Shown here in pieces: positions 1 through 7,802 of a stretch of DNA of 20,594 nt. A program made the position numbers and the translations under genes. The stretch is taken from contig CAZTLI010000035.1 in the NCBI GenBank assembly GCA_964614375.1, forward strand, positions 1 to 20,594. Direction: 5' to 3'. The notes under the pieces were generated by a model. That model searched no databases. It saw nothing but the letters and a program-made list of their open reading frames with translations, and was not told the DNA's origin. How positions within the stretch are numbered: the stretch's first letter is position 1; the number at the start of each line of letters is the position of its first letter. This DNA comes from CAZTLI01 sp964614375. Its GTDB lineage: Bacteria > Chloroflexota > Anaerolineae > Aggregatilineales > Phototrophicaceae.

Positions 1-506
1 AGAAGATATATAACTATATCTACTATCGTACTGGCAACCCGCACGACGCGGAAGATTTGACGGCGCGTGTCTTCTTCCGGGCGATGGCGCATATCCCCAA
101 CTATACCGAACGGGGGGTGCCCTTTCAGGCATGGTTGTATCGGATTGCCCATAATCTGGTCGCCAACTGGCATCGGGATCGCGGGCGGCGCAAGATTATC
201 CCATTGGATGACTTTATCGTTTCCAGCCTGCGCTCCGAAACGCCGGACAAACATGCGGAAGACAGTGAAGAACGCGACTATTTGCTGGGGGCGATCCGGC
301 GTCTGCCAGAAGAACGCCAGCAATTATTAATCCTGAAATTTATTGAACAGTTATCCAACGCAGAAATCGGTGCGATTATGGAACGCACCGAGGGCGCAAT
401 TAAATCCCTGTATCACCGTACCCTGATTGCCCTGCGCGATGATTTACAAATGCAAAAAATGAATTTCAACACGCCCGAACCACCATCTCGCCGAAAGAAG
501 GGTTGA
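1..506 (+). CDS. ECF-type RNA polymerase sigma factor, 5' end outside window
   Basis: The frame is open from base 3 to the TGA at 504-506, so the gene begins left of the window and any internal start would be artificial. The first visible residues (YRTGNPHDAEDLTARVFFRA) match the sigma-70 region 2 core signature, where -10 DNA is melted and core enzyme is bound. The last third (LPEERQQLLILKFIEQLSNA followed by EIGAIMERTEGAIKSLYHR) is a region 4 helix-turn-helix that reads the -35 element. Region 3 is absent, as in extracytoplasmic-function sigma factors; perhaps 30-40 N-terminal residues are missing. It directs core polymerase to a regulon I cannot identify. The downstream gene starts 8 bases after the stop and encodes a membrane-anchored protein, the usual arrangement for a sigma and its regulator. 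Family call is strong; ECF subgroup is not determined. Confidence 0.9.
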   Translation, partial: KIYNYIYYRTGNPHDAEDLTARVFFRAMAHIPNYTERGVPFQAWLYRIAHNLVANWHRDRGRRKIIPLDDFIVSSLRSETPDKHAEDSEERDYLLGAIRRLPEERQQLLILKFIEQLSNAEIGAIMERTEGAIKSLYHRTLIALRDDLQMQKMNFNTPEPPSRRKKG

Positions 507-514
507 CCGTCATC

Positions 515-901
515 ATGTCTCGTCAAAATTCATCCGACGAAAAATTAGAAAATGTCTTATCCGCTGTGACCGATGCGTTGCTCGCCAACGGGGAAGACCT
601 TGACCACATCATCGCGCGGTATCATGTCTCTGGTGATGAGGTTAGAAGCCTGACCGCTGTTATTCAACGGCTGCATATGACGCTGGTGGGCGTGCAGCCG
701 TCACAACGTTTTGTGCAGCGGCTGAAAGACGACCTGATGGGCACACCCGGCTGGCAGGTCGTCACGCGGGTACGCAGACTGCCCGCGCGAGTCCAGGTCG
801 CCGCCGGTATCGCGCTGGTAGCGGGTTTTATGCTGTTCACGCGCCGCCGCTTGATGGAGGATGTCCAGCTAGATGAGCAGGAAGCGCCTGTCCTCCAATA
901 A
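515..901 (+). CDS. Small single-pass membrane protein, possible sigma-factor regulator
   Basis: This 128-residue protein is charged and helical at the N terminus, with one hydrophobic segment near residues 93-110 (VQVAAGIALVAGFMLF) followed at once by RRR, then a short acidic tail. The RRR suggests that the long N-terminal part and the tail could lie on either side of the membrane. I chose the ATG at 515 because the purine-rich AGAAGGG at 496-502 lies 12 bases upstream; a TTG at 503 overlapping the sigma stop is the alternative. Position and topology suggest an anti-sigma or anchoring role, but I see no zinc-binding HxxxCxxC motif and no recognisable anti-sigma domain. The role is therefore inferred from context only. 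The operon ends at the terminator at 996-1026. Confidence 0.7.
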   Translation: MSRQNSSDEKLENVLSAVTDALLANGEDLDHIIARYHVSGDEVRSLTAVIQRLHMTLVGVQPSQRFVQRLKDDLMGTPGWQVVTRVRRLPARVQVAAGIALVAGFMLFTRRRLMEDVQLDEQEAPVLQ

Positions 902-953
902 GTGATGGCGGGCAATACGCGACGCTATAAGCGAGCCACTTACTGGATACGAT

Positions 954-982
954 TTGCCTAATGATTGCAAAATCAGTATAAT
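954..982 (+). promoter_or_regulatory. Possible promoter upstream of the terminator
   Basis: TTGCCT at 954-959 and a perfect TATAAT at 977-982 are separated by 17 bases. A transcript would start near 989 and meet the terminator at 996-1026 almost immediately. It may be a chance match, or a promoter whose output is attenuated before rpoB. Confidence 0.35.
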
Positions 983-995
983 CGAAAGCATCGAG

Positions 996-1026
996 AACCT
1001 CCTCAACTTGAATTGAGGTGGTTTTT
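996..1026 (+). terminator. Rho-independent terminator of the sigma operon
   Basis: AACC-T-CCTCAA (996-1006) pairs with TTGAGG-T-GGTT (1013-1023) across a CTTGAA loop, with one T-T mismatch, and runs into five T residues at 1022-1026. It separates the sigma/membrane-protein operon from rpoB. Confidence 0.75.
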
Positions 1027-1035
1027 GCGTGTTTC

Positions 1036-1065
1036 TTGACAAGAAACCCCAACCCCGTGTATACT
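1036..1065 (+). promoter_or_regulatory. Main rpoB promoter, sigma70 type
   Basis: A perfect TTGACA at 1036-1041 and TATACT at 1060-1065 are separated by 18 bases, immediately after the terminator. Expected transcription start is near 1072, giving a leader of about 150 nt before the chosen rpoB start. It is among the best sigma70-type matches in the window and suits a strongly expressed housekeeping gene. Confidence 0.8.
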
Positions 1066-1220
1066 ACACGTTCGCGTAACCTCAACATAACGCTTTTGAT
1101 ACGGATGGATACCATCTGCACAATCAATGATCACCGTTATATCACCGCTGGAAGTGGTCGTTATTCTAATATCACGTCCAATTTGTTGATTCACGCCACA
1201 TTAGCTTGAGGAGCTGTGCG

Positions 1221-4200
1221 TTGAATATTTTAAGCCACGTCAAGAACTATGCTCGGACATCGGAAATCCAAACCCTGCCCTCGTTGATCGAAGTCCAACT
1301 GCAATCATTCAACCGTTTTATCGAGTATGGACTGCTCGACCTGTTTGCCGAAATCAGCCCTATTGAGAGTTTTAATGGCAGCCTGAAATTGTACCTGCCG
1401 GATAACAGCGCCGAATCGGAACAATTCGGCCTGACGTATTGGCTCGAAGAACCCAAATACAGCGAAGAATTGTGTTTAGAGCGCGATATGTCCTATTCCG
1501 CGCCGCTGTATGTTCGGGTTGCCCTCGTCAATAAAGAAGCGGGCGACGAGGTGATTATTTCCGACATTTTTATGGGCGATTTCCCGTTGATGACCGAAAA
1601 AGGCACATTCATCATCAATGGTACAGAGCGCGTGGTCGTCAGCCAATTGATTCGGTCACCCGGCGTCTACTGTGATGCCGATGAAGACCGCACTACCGGG
1701 CGTTTACTCGCCAGTTCTAAAGTCATCCCGGATCGGGGCGCGTGGATGGAATTTGAAACCCGCAAGACCGATTACATCACCGTCAAATTCAATCGTAAGC
1801 GGACTGTCCCCGCGACGGTGCTGCTGCGGGCATTAGGCGCGGTCAATGATGGTATGCCCGCTGACCTCAGCCCCATTCAAGATGGGACGGATGAAGAACT
1901 CCTCGCGCTGTATCGCGCAGTCGATAACAACCCGACCCATCAATACATCGCCAGCACATTTAAAGCCGAACCCGCGTGGGACTTGAAAAAAGGCCAGACG
2001 ATTGCCGAGGCCGCGCTGCTGGAATTCTATCGCAAGATGCGTCCCGGCGACCCGCCCACGCTCGATAACGCCCGCGAATATCTCGAAAGCCAGTTATTCG
2101 ACCAGCGGCGTTATAACCTCGAACGGGTGGGACGGTATAAATTGAATCAGCGTATGGGACTCGAAGGTCAAATCCCGCGCACAACCTTCACGATTACCAA
2201 AGCAGATATTGTCAAAGTCATCGAACGCATGATTATGATCAACAACGGCGAAGCCGGGCCAGACGACATTGACCATCTGGGCAATCGCCGGGTGAAGACC
2301 ATTGGCGAACTGCTTCAGAACAAGCTGCGTATCGGCCTGCGGCGGACCGAGCGCGTCGTCAAAGAGCGCATGTCTATTCGTGAAGCGACCAATCTCACGC
2401 CGATTACCCTCGTGAACATTCGCCCGATTGTGGCGGCGGTGCGCGAGTTCTTCGGTTCATCGCAGCTATCGCAGTTCATGGAACAGACCAATCCGCTGTC
2501 CGAACTCACGCATAAGCGCACCCTCTCGGCATTGGGGCCGGGCGGTCTGCGCCGCGAACGTGCGGGCTTCGATGTCCGTGACGTGCATCACAGCCACTAT
2601 GGGCGTATTTGCCCGATTGAAACACCCGAAGGCCCGAACATCGGCCTCATCGGACGGCTTGCCAGTTATGCCATTGTTAATGAATATGGCTTCATCGAAA
2701 CGCCCTATCGCAAAGTGAAGCGTTTCCTCGCGCCAAACGATGCCGACCTCATTGGTCGTATCGTGCGCGAAGATGTCGAAGACGCCAAAGGCAATACCCT
2801 CATCGAAGAAGGCGAAATCGTTGACGAAGACACGGCGAAGAAGGTGCAAAAGGCCAAAATCGAGAATGTGCCGGTGATGCCTTTCGTCACGCCGGAGATT
2901 GTTTATCTATCCGCCGATCAGGAAGACAATTACGTCATCGCCCAGGCCAATGCCCGCCTCGATGATCGCCAGCAATTTGCCTTGCCGCGCGTCGCCGCAC
3001 ACTATAACCAGCGATTTATGGTCGTGCCGTCGCAGCGTATCGACTTTATGGATGTCGCGCCCCGTCAGATTGTCGGGATTAGCGCCGCGCTCATCCCCTT
3101 CCTTGAACATGACGACGCCAACCGCGCCCTGATGGGATCGAACATGCAGCGCCAGGCTGTCCCCCTGCTCAAGCCGGATATTCCCATCGTCAGCACGGGG
3201 ATGGAAGATTTTGCGGCGTATGACAGCGGGCAAATTCTGGTGTCGGATGTCGATGGTGAAGTCGTCAGCGTACAGGGTGAACGCATCATCATCCGAACTG
3301 ATGCGGGCGAAGAAAAACGCTATCAACTCCGCAAATATAATCGTTCCAATCAATCCACCTGCATTGACCAGCGCCCCATTGTGCGTAAAGGTCAGCGTGT
3401 GGCACAGGGACAAATCATTGCGGATAGTTCGTCAACTGATCATGGGCAGCTTGCCCTCGGTCACGATGTGCTTGCTGTATTCCTGTCATGGGACGGCGGC
3501 AACTATGAAGACGCGCTGCTGATTAGCGAAGACCTGCTGCGGCAGGATAAATTCACCAGCATCCATATCGAAAAGCACGAGGTCGAAGCCCGCGACACCA
3601 AGTTGGGGCCAGAAGAAATCACCTATGACATCCCCAATGTCGGTGAAGAGGCGCTCAAAGACCTCGATGAGTTTGGTATCGTGCGTATCGGTGCGGAAGT
3701 TGGCCCGCACGATATTCTCGTCGGCAAGATTACACCCAAAGGCGAGAAAGAACTCAGTCCCGAAGAAAAATTGCTCCGCGCGATTTTCGGCGAGCAAGCC
3801 CGTGAAGTGAAAGATTCGTCGCTGCGCCTGCCGCATGGTGATAAGGGTAAGGTCGTTGACGTGAAAACCTTCACGCGCGAAGAACACCGTGACCTGCCTG
3901 CGGGTGTCGAAAAGATGGTGCGTGTCAGCGTGGCACAACGGCGTAAACTGACCGTTGGCGACAAGATGGCGGGGCGGCACGGCAATAAAGGCGTCATCTC
4001 AAAGATTGTCCCGATTGAAGACATGCCCTATCTGGAAGATGGCTCAGCTATTGAAATCATCCTCAACCCATTGGGTGTGCCGGGACGTATGAACATCGGT
4101 CAGGTGCTGGAAATGCACCTCGGTTGGGCAGCTAATCGTCTGGGCTTCCGCGCGATTACCCCGGTGTTCGATGGCGCGAAAGAACTCGACATTCACGCCG

Positions 4201-5156
4201 AACTGGGTCGCGCCTGGATGATGGAACGCGCCTGGAAAGACATTACCCGGTCCGCATGGGAATGGCTTCAGAGCTTTGATGAAGCATATGACCCCGAAGA
4301 CTATGAAGACGAACATGAGATTCGCCGCCTGTACCTCCATGCGTGGTTGGGTAATGCACCCGATTATAATGAAGACCTGCTGATTCGTGACCTGCACTAT
4401 GCCCGCCGGGTCGTGTTGATCGAATGGCTGCGGGCAAAAGGGTATGATCCCGCTGCCATGCTCAATTTCGACAATGCAGGCTTGACGACGAGCGAACGCA
4501 CTGAGATTGATAGCAATGCAATCATGGCATCGCTGGCCTTGTGGATACAAGCCCATTCGCCCGAAACGGTCATCCCGGAGAATATCGAGCGAAAAGAACT
4601 GTATGCGCTGGCAGATCAGGTCATGTTTGCGACAGGTGTCCCGGTGCCGCACTATGGCAAGCAAGTCCTTTACGATGGTCGTACAGGGGATCCGTTTGAC
4701 CGCCCTGTCGCAGTCGGTTATGTCCACATGCTCAAGCTGGCGCATCTGGTCGAGGACAAAGTTCACGCGCGTTCAACCGGCCCCTACAGCCTCGTTACGC
4801 AGCAGCCATTGGGCGGCAAGGCGCAGTTCGGTGGACAACGTTTCGGTGAGATGGAAGTGTGGGCGCTGGAAGCCTACGGCGCGGCCTATACCTTGCAAGA
4901 GATGCTGACCGTCAAGTCGGACGATGTTCAGGGTCGTGTGAAGACCTATGAAGCCATCGTCAAAGGCGAGACCATCGAAGAACCGGGCATCCCCACCAGC
5001 TTCCGTGTGCTGGTCAAAGAATTGCAGAGTCTCGGACTGTGCGTTGAGGCCATTACCGACACCGGCGAAATCATCAAGTTCGGTAAAGACGATGACCAGT
5101 CCAAGAAACCACAGCCAGAAACCGGCCTGCTCGGATTGACGAGTAATCTCCGCTAA
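1221..5156 (+). CDS. rpoB: DNA-directed RNA polymerase subunit beta
   Basis: The beta subunit forms half of the polymerase active-site cleft. Recognisable blocks include the lobe motif FIINGTERVVVSQLIRSPGV, the rifampicin region (about residues 408-440), the E763-D764 pair in NYEDALLISE, the active-site lysines K915 and K923 in GDKMAGRHGNKG, and the C-terminal clamp segment HARSTGPYSLVTQQPLGGKA. I chose the TTG at 1221 because GAGGAG at 1208-1213 lies 7 bases upstream; a TTG at 1206 would leave this site inside the gene. The 1311 residues exceed the roughly 1170-1190 usual in Gram-positive bacteria because of an insertion of about 140 residues (996-1139) between the PVFDGA and LYDGRTG blocks. 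Two rifampicin-pocket residues differ from the usual ones (see findings). rpoC does not follow: a terminator and the endonuclease V gene come next. Confidence 0.98.
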   Translation: MNILSHVKNYARTSEIQTLPSLIEVQLQSFNRFIEYGLLDLFAEISPIESFNGSLKLYLPDNSAESEQFGLTYWLEEPKYSEELCLERDMSYSAPLYVRVALVNKEAGDEVIISDIFMGDFPLMTEKGTFIINGTERVVVSQLIRSPGVYCDADEDRTTGRLLASSKVIPDRGAWMEFETRKTDYITVKFNRKRTVPATVLLRALGAVNDGMPADLSPIQDGTDEELLALYRAVDNNPTHQYIASTFKAEPAWDLKKGQTIAEAALLEFYRKMRPGDPPTLDNAREYLESQLFDQRRYNLERVGRYKLNQRMGLEGQIPRTTFTITKADIVKVIERMIMINNGEAGPDDIDHLGNRRVKTIGELLQNKLRIGLRRTERVVKERMSIREATNLTPITLVNIRPIVAAVREFFGSSQLSQFMEQTNPLSELTHKRTLSALGPGGLRRERAGFDVRDVHHSHYGRICPIETPEGPNIGLIGRLASYAIVNEYGFIETPYRKVKRFLAPNDADLIGRIVREDVEDAKGNTLIEEGEIVDEDTAKKVQKAKIENVPVMPFVTPEIVYLSADQEDNYVIAQANARLDDRQQFALPRVAAHYNQRFMVVPSQRIDFMDVAPRQIVGISAALIPFLEHDDANRALMGSNMQRQAVPLLKPDIPIVSTGMEDFAAYDSGQILVSDVDGEVVSVQGERIIIRTDAGEEKRYQLRKYNRSNQSTCIDQRPIVRKGQRVAQGQIIADSSSTDHGQLALGHDVLAVFLSWDGGNYEDALLISEDLLRQDKFTSIHIEKHEVEARDTKLGPEEITYDIPNVGEEALKDLDEFGIVRIGAEVGPHDILVGKITPKGEKELSPEEKLLRAIFGEQAREVKDSSLRLPHGDKGKVVDVKTFTREEHRDLPAGVEKMVRVSVAQRRKLTVGDKMAGRHGNKGVISKIVPIEDMPYLEDGSAIEIILNPLGVPGRMNIGQVLEMHLGWAANRLGFRAITPVFDGAKELDIHAELGRAWMMERAWKDITRSAWEWLQSFDEAYDPEDYEDEHEIRRLYLHAWLGNAPDYNEDLLIRDLHYARRVVLIEWLRAKGYDPAAMLNFDNAGLTTSERTEIDSNAIMASLALWIQAHSPETVIPENIERKELYALADQVMFATGVPVPHYGKQVLYDGRTGDPFDRPVAVGYVHMLKLAHLVEDKVHARSTGPYSLVTQQPLGGKAQFGGQRFGEMEVWALEAYGAAYTLQEMLTVKSDDVQGRVKTYEAIVKGETIEEPGIPTSFRVLVKELQSLGLCVEAITDTGEIIKFGKDDDQSKKPQPETGLLGLTSNLR

Positions 5157-5179
5157 ATAGCAACACCGCATGAAAAATC

Positions 5180-5218
5180 AACGCCGCCGGATGGATAACT
5201 GTCCTGCGGCGTTTTTTT
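5180..5218 (+). terminator. Rho-independent terminator after rpoB
   Basis: AACGCCGC-C-GG (5180-5190) pairs with CC-T-GCGGCGTT (5203-5213) around a 12-base loop and runs into seven T residues (5212-5218). It lies 23 bases after the rpoB stop and indicates that rpoB is transcribed alone. Confidence 0.9.
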
Positions 5219-5233
5219 ATTCGGCGCAAAGTC

Positions 5234-5262
5234 TGGCCATGCACCGGGCTAGAGTTTACAAT
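5234..5262 (+). promoter_or_regulatory. Probable promoter of the endonuclease V gene
   Basis: TGGCCA at 5234-5239 and TACAAT at 5257-5262 are 17 bases apart, just after the rpoB terminator and 38 bases upstream of the start codon. The -10 is good and the -35 matches 4 of 6 positions. Confidence 0.5.
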
Positions 5263-5299
5263 GATTCGCGTTGAATTCATTTTGCTTTAAGGATATTCG

Positions 5300-5965
5300 A
5301 TGCACATCCACCATCGCCATGATTGGAACGTCAGCACAGCCGAAGCGAAGGCGCTGCAAATCGACCTTGCGCGAGAGATTGTCTACGATAGGCCAATTGA
5401 CAGCAGCGCCGTGCGGTTAGTGGCGGGTGTGGATGTCAGCGTGAGGAATAACGTGTCACAGGCGGCGGTGGTCGTGCTCACATTCCCGGATTTACAGTTG
5501 ATTGAGACGGTTCGCACGCAGGGGCCAACGCCCTTTCCCTATGTGCCGGGATTATTGACTTTTCGGGAGGGGCCGGTGCTGACCGATGCGTTCGCGCAAT
5601 TGCAGAACGAACCGGATGTCTTCATCTTCGATGGCATGGGGCGTATCCATCCCCGGCGGATCGGCATCGCGTCGCACATGGGATTATGGTTGGATAAACC
5701 GACGATTGGCTGTGGCAAAACGCACTTTATTGGAGACTATAGTGAACCGGGCGCAAACAAAGGCGATTACAGTCCGCTGACTGATGCTGGTGAACTACTG
5801 GGCGTCGTGCTGCGAACGCGGACGCATGTCAAGCCGGTGTACATTTCTGTCGGGCATATGGTCGATTTACAAAGCGCGATTCACCTTATCCTCGCCTGCA
5901 CGCCCAAATATCGCTTGCCGCGTCCAATCCGGCTTGCACATAACACGGCGGGGGATTATAAATAA
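5300..5965 (+). CDS. nfi: Endonuclease V (deoxyinosine 3'-endonuclease)
   Basis: Endonuclease V nicks DNA one base 3' of deoxyinosine, beginning repair of deaminated adenine. The 221 residues match the family length. Its motifs are present in order: AGVDVS with metal ligand D45, the wedge PYVPG with Y81, E90 in TFREGP, D111 in FDGMGRIHPRRIGIASH, and K140 in PTIGCGK. The C-terminal block GHMVDLQSA then KYRLPRPIR also fits. The numbering is almost the same as in the Thermotoga enzyme (D43, Y80, E89, D110, K139), so the active site looks intact. AAGGA at 5289-5293, 6 bases upstream, supports the ATG. Its own promoter and the preceding terminator make it a separate transcription unit from rpoB. 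Confidence 0.95.
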   Translation: MHIHHRHDWNVSTAEAKALQIDLAREIVYDRPIDSSAVRLVAGVDVSVRNNVSQAAVVVLTFPDLQLIETVRTQGPTPFPYVPGLLTFREGPVLTDAFAQLQNEPDVFIFDGMGRIHPRRIGIASHMGLWLDKPTIGCGKTHFIGDYSEPGANKGDYSPLTDAGELLGVVLRTRTHVKPVYISVGHMVDLQSAIHLILACTPKYRLPRPIRLAHNTAGDYK

Positions 5966-6088
5966 TACGCTGATTGCGTCTTGAAAAGAGCCATTATGTT
6001 GAAGCAGCGGTGTCCCTATGAACGGCGATCAGCCGGTCGGCAAGCGGCCTAAATAATATAATTCTAATGCACAGGGTTATACCTCATC

Positions 6089-6118
6089 CTGACTCCACAA
6101 ATTCACCTGTGCTATACT
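6089..6118 (+). promoter_or_regulatory. Promoter of the double-FHA gene, extended -10
   Basis: CTGACT at 6089-6094, an 18-base spacer, and TATACT at 6113-6118 preceded by TGC, an extended -10. The expected start near 6125 leaves a leader of about 35 bases. Confidence 0.6.
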
Positions 6119-6160
6119 GTGATGAGATATGTTTGAAACCCCCTGTGGTCGAGGCACACT

Positions 6161-6841
6161 ATGAGTTCAGCGGGACTGGCAAAAATCGTCTGGCAAGACC
6201 CACAAACTGGCTTGCGCCGGGAATTTGTCCTCACAGAAGGCGCAACCGCCACCATTGGACGCTCTTCGGGCAACGATATTCACATCCCGGAGCAGCATGT
6301 CTCGCGGCAGCACGCCGTTGTCCGATATACCGACGGCATTTTCATGATTAGTGACCTCGGCAGCGCCAACGGCACTTTCGTCAACGATGAGCAAATTACC
6401 GAAGAATTCCCCCTGTTTTCGGGTGACAAAATTCGCCTGTTTGTGCCGGAACTGGTCTTCTCGGCGGCAGTCAGCGACGAAGATGTCGCCAGCGCCGAAG
6501 AACAGGGCACGCTGATTACCGCAACCGTCAGCACCGGACAGGGCAAGCTCATCATCAGCAGCGGCCCCCAAGAAGGTCAGGTCATCCCCCTGCTGTTGAA
6601 AGACCTGCGCGTCGGACGCGCCACCAGTAAAAGTGATTGGGAAATCGCCCTGCAAGACCCCTCGGTCTCGCGGCCTCATGCCCGGCTGCAACTGCTGGAT
6701 GATGTCTGGATGCTCTACGATTTGGGCAGCGCCAACGGCACATTCGTCAACGATACGCCTGTGAACGAAAAAGGCCGTCCACTGCGCGATGGCGACATCC
6801 TCACACTCGGCACGACCATCGCCGTCTTCCGCGCAGGATAA
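6161..6841 (+). CDS. Tandem FHA-domain protein
   Basis: The protein consists almost entirely of two forkhead-associated domains, which bind phosphothreonine peptides. FHA1 spans about residues 20-102 with G33-R34, S48-x-x-H51 and N70-G71. FHA2 spans about 138-223 with G152-R153, S170-x-x-H173 and N192-G193. All the phosphopeptide-contacting positions are kept in both, and DLGSANGTFVND occurs identically in each, pointing to an internal duplication. The linker (about 103-127) is acidic. There is no signal peptide or membrane segment, so it is probably cytosolic and reads Ser/Thr kinase signals. No kinase gene is in the window, so its partner is unknown. GAGG at 6151-6154 supports the ATG. The gene is convergent with the IMPase gene, 87 bases away. 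Confidence 0.93.
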   Translation: MSSAGLAKIVWQDPQTGLRREFVLTEGATATIGRSSGNDIHIPEQHVSRQHAVVRYTDGIFMISDLGSANGTFVNDEQITEEFPLFSGDKIRLFVPELVFSAAVSDEDVASAEEQGTLITATVSTGQGKLIISSGPQEGQVIPLLLKDLRVGRATSKSDWEIALQDPSVSRPHARLQLLDDVWMLYDLGSANGTFVNDTPVNEKGRPLRDGDILTLGTTIAVFRAG

Positions 6842-6928
6842 AGGGCAGTCCACAGACCGCCATCCGCCATCCAGCCCGGAAGATAACAGCCACACCCAAA
6901 GACGCTTGCACTTAAGGGCTTCGGTTGT

Positions 6929-7738
6929 TTATTCCCCGCGTGCGGCTTGCAGGACGGCGAGCAGTTCGGTGTGAATATGACCGTTGCTGGCGACGACCCG
7001 GCCCTGTGCGTAGCGCGCTGTGCGCGTATCGCCTGTGTAATCGCTCACACAGCCACCCGCCTCCTGCACCAGCAATATTCCCGCCATGCAATCCCACAGA
7101 TTGACCTTTTGCTCCCAATAACCATCGAAGCGTCCCGCAGCGACATAACACAAATCCAGCGCCGCCGACCCTATGCGCCGCACGCCGCGCACCCGTTTGA
7201 CCATTGCGCCCCACTCGCGCGTATTATCTTCGTCGCTCGTCCATTTGTCATAGGGAAAGCCGCTGGCAATGACGGACTTACCCAGTTCCGCCGCAGTTGA
7301 GACGTGTATGGGTTTGCCATTCAGTGTCGCGCCCTGCCCATGAACAGCGGCATACAGTTCATCATTCACAGGGTGATACACCACCGCCACCAATGGCTGT
7401 AAGTGTCGGTTCGCCAGCGCAATACTCGTGCTGTAATGGGGAATGCCATGCGCGAAATTCGTCGTCCCATCCAGGGGGTCGATATACCAGAAATAGTCGG
7501 CAGTGTCTTCGGGCGCGCCTCTGCCACCGCCCTCTTCACTGATAATATGGTGCTCAGGATAGGCAATCAGCAGCTTGTTGATGATGTATACGTCAGCAGC
7601 ACGATCCGCTTCGGTCACAAGGTCATAAGTGCTGGACTTTGTGCCTTCGGTATGGGGTTGGTCGGCTTGTGCCAGCAGCAGGCGGCCAACTTCGCGGGCA
7701 AGAGTCGTGATATGCGCTTGAACGGCGTCGAAGTCCAT
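6929..7738 (-). CDS. Inositol-monophosphatase-family phosphatase
   Basis: This is a magnesium-dependent, lithium-sensitive-type sugar phosphatase (IMPase/SuhB family, 269 residues, usual length). It carries the metal site IISEEGG (E68/E69), the signature WYIDPLDGTTNFAHG with D87 and D90, and the second signature NLWDCMAGILLVQEAGG with D216. It probably hydrolyses inositol-1-phosphate or a related sugar phosphate in the cytosol; the exact substrate cannot be read from sequence. AAGGA (complement of 7745-7749) lies 6 bases upstream of the ATG. The pyrophosphatase-like gene is 64 bases upstream on the same strand, so the two may be co-transcribed. The pairing of two phosphatases acting on small phosphorylated substrates is suggestive but not proof of a shared pathway. 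Confidence 0.93.
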   Translation of the reverse strand: MDFDAVQAHITTLAREVGRLLLAQADQPHTEGTKSSTYDLVTEADRAADVYIINKLLIAYPEHHIISEEGGGRGAPEDTADYFWYIDPLDGTTNFAHGIPHYSTSIALANRHLQPLVAVVYHPVNDELYAAVHGQGATLNGKPIHVSTAAELGKSVIASGFPYDKWTSDEDNTREWGAMVKRVRGVRRIGSAALDLCYVAAGRFDGYWEQKVNLWDCMAGILLVQEAGGCVSDYTGDTRTARYAQGRVVASNGHIHTELLAVLQAARGE

Positions 7739-7802
7739 CAGGTATCCTTTGCTAAGACAGCGCGTTAATCAATTCGATATAAATTATGTGAACAAAAATA
7801 GA

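Larger units (their letters stand above)
902..1220 (+). other. Intergenic region between sigma operon and rpoB: terminator, promoters and leader
   Basis: This stretch of 319 bases holds no convincing gene. In order it contains a possible weak promoter (954-982), an intrinsic terminator (996-1026), a near-consensus promoter (1036-1065) and a leader of about 150 nt for rpoB. Short open frames on either strand have no ribosome binding site and no recognisable product. Confidence 0.8.

Noticed and set aside
4044..4766. Minus-strand open frame of 240 codons inside rpoB
   Set aside because: It lies wholly opposite a strongly conserved coding region, has no ribosome binding site and encodes nothing recognisable; shadow of rpoB.
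6030..6062. GCCGGTCGGCAAGCGGC followed by A/T-rich DNA as a terminator after endonuclease V
   Set aside because: The best stem is only 4 bp and no T-run follows on the plus strand.
6167..6895. Minus-strand open frame of 242 codons across the double-FHA gene
   Set aside because: Antisense to two well-conserved FHA domains; composition follows from the codon usage of the sense gene.
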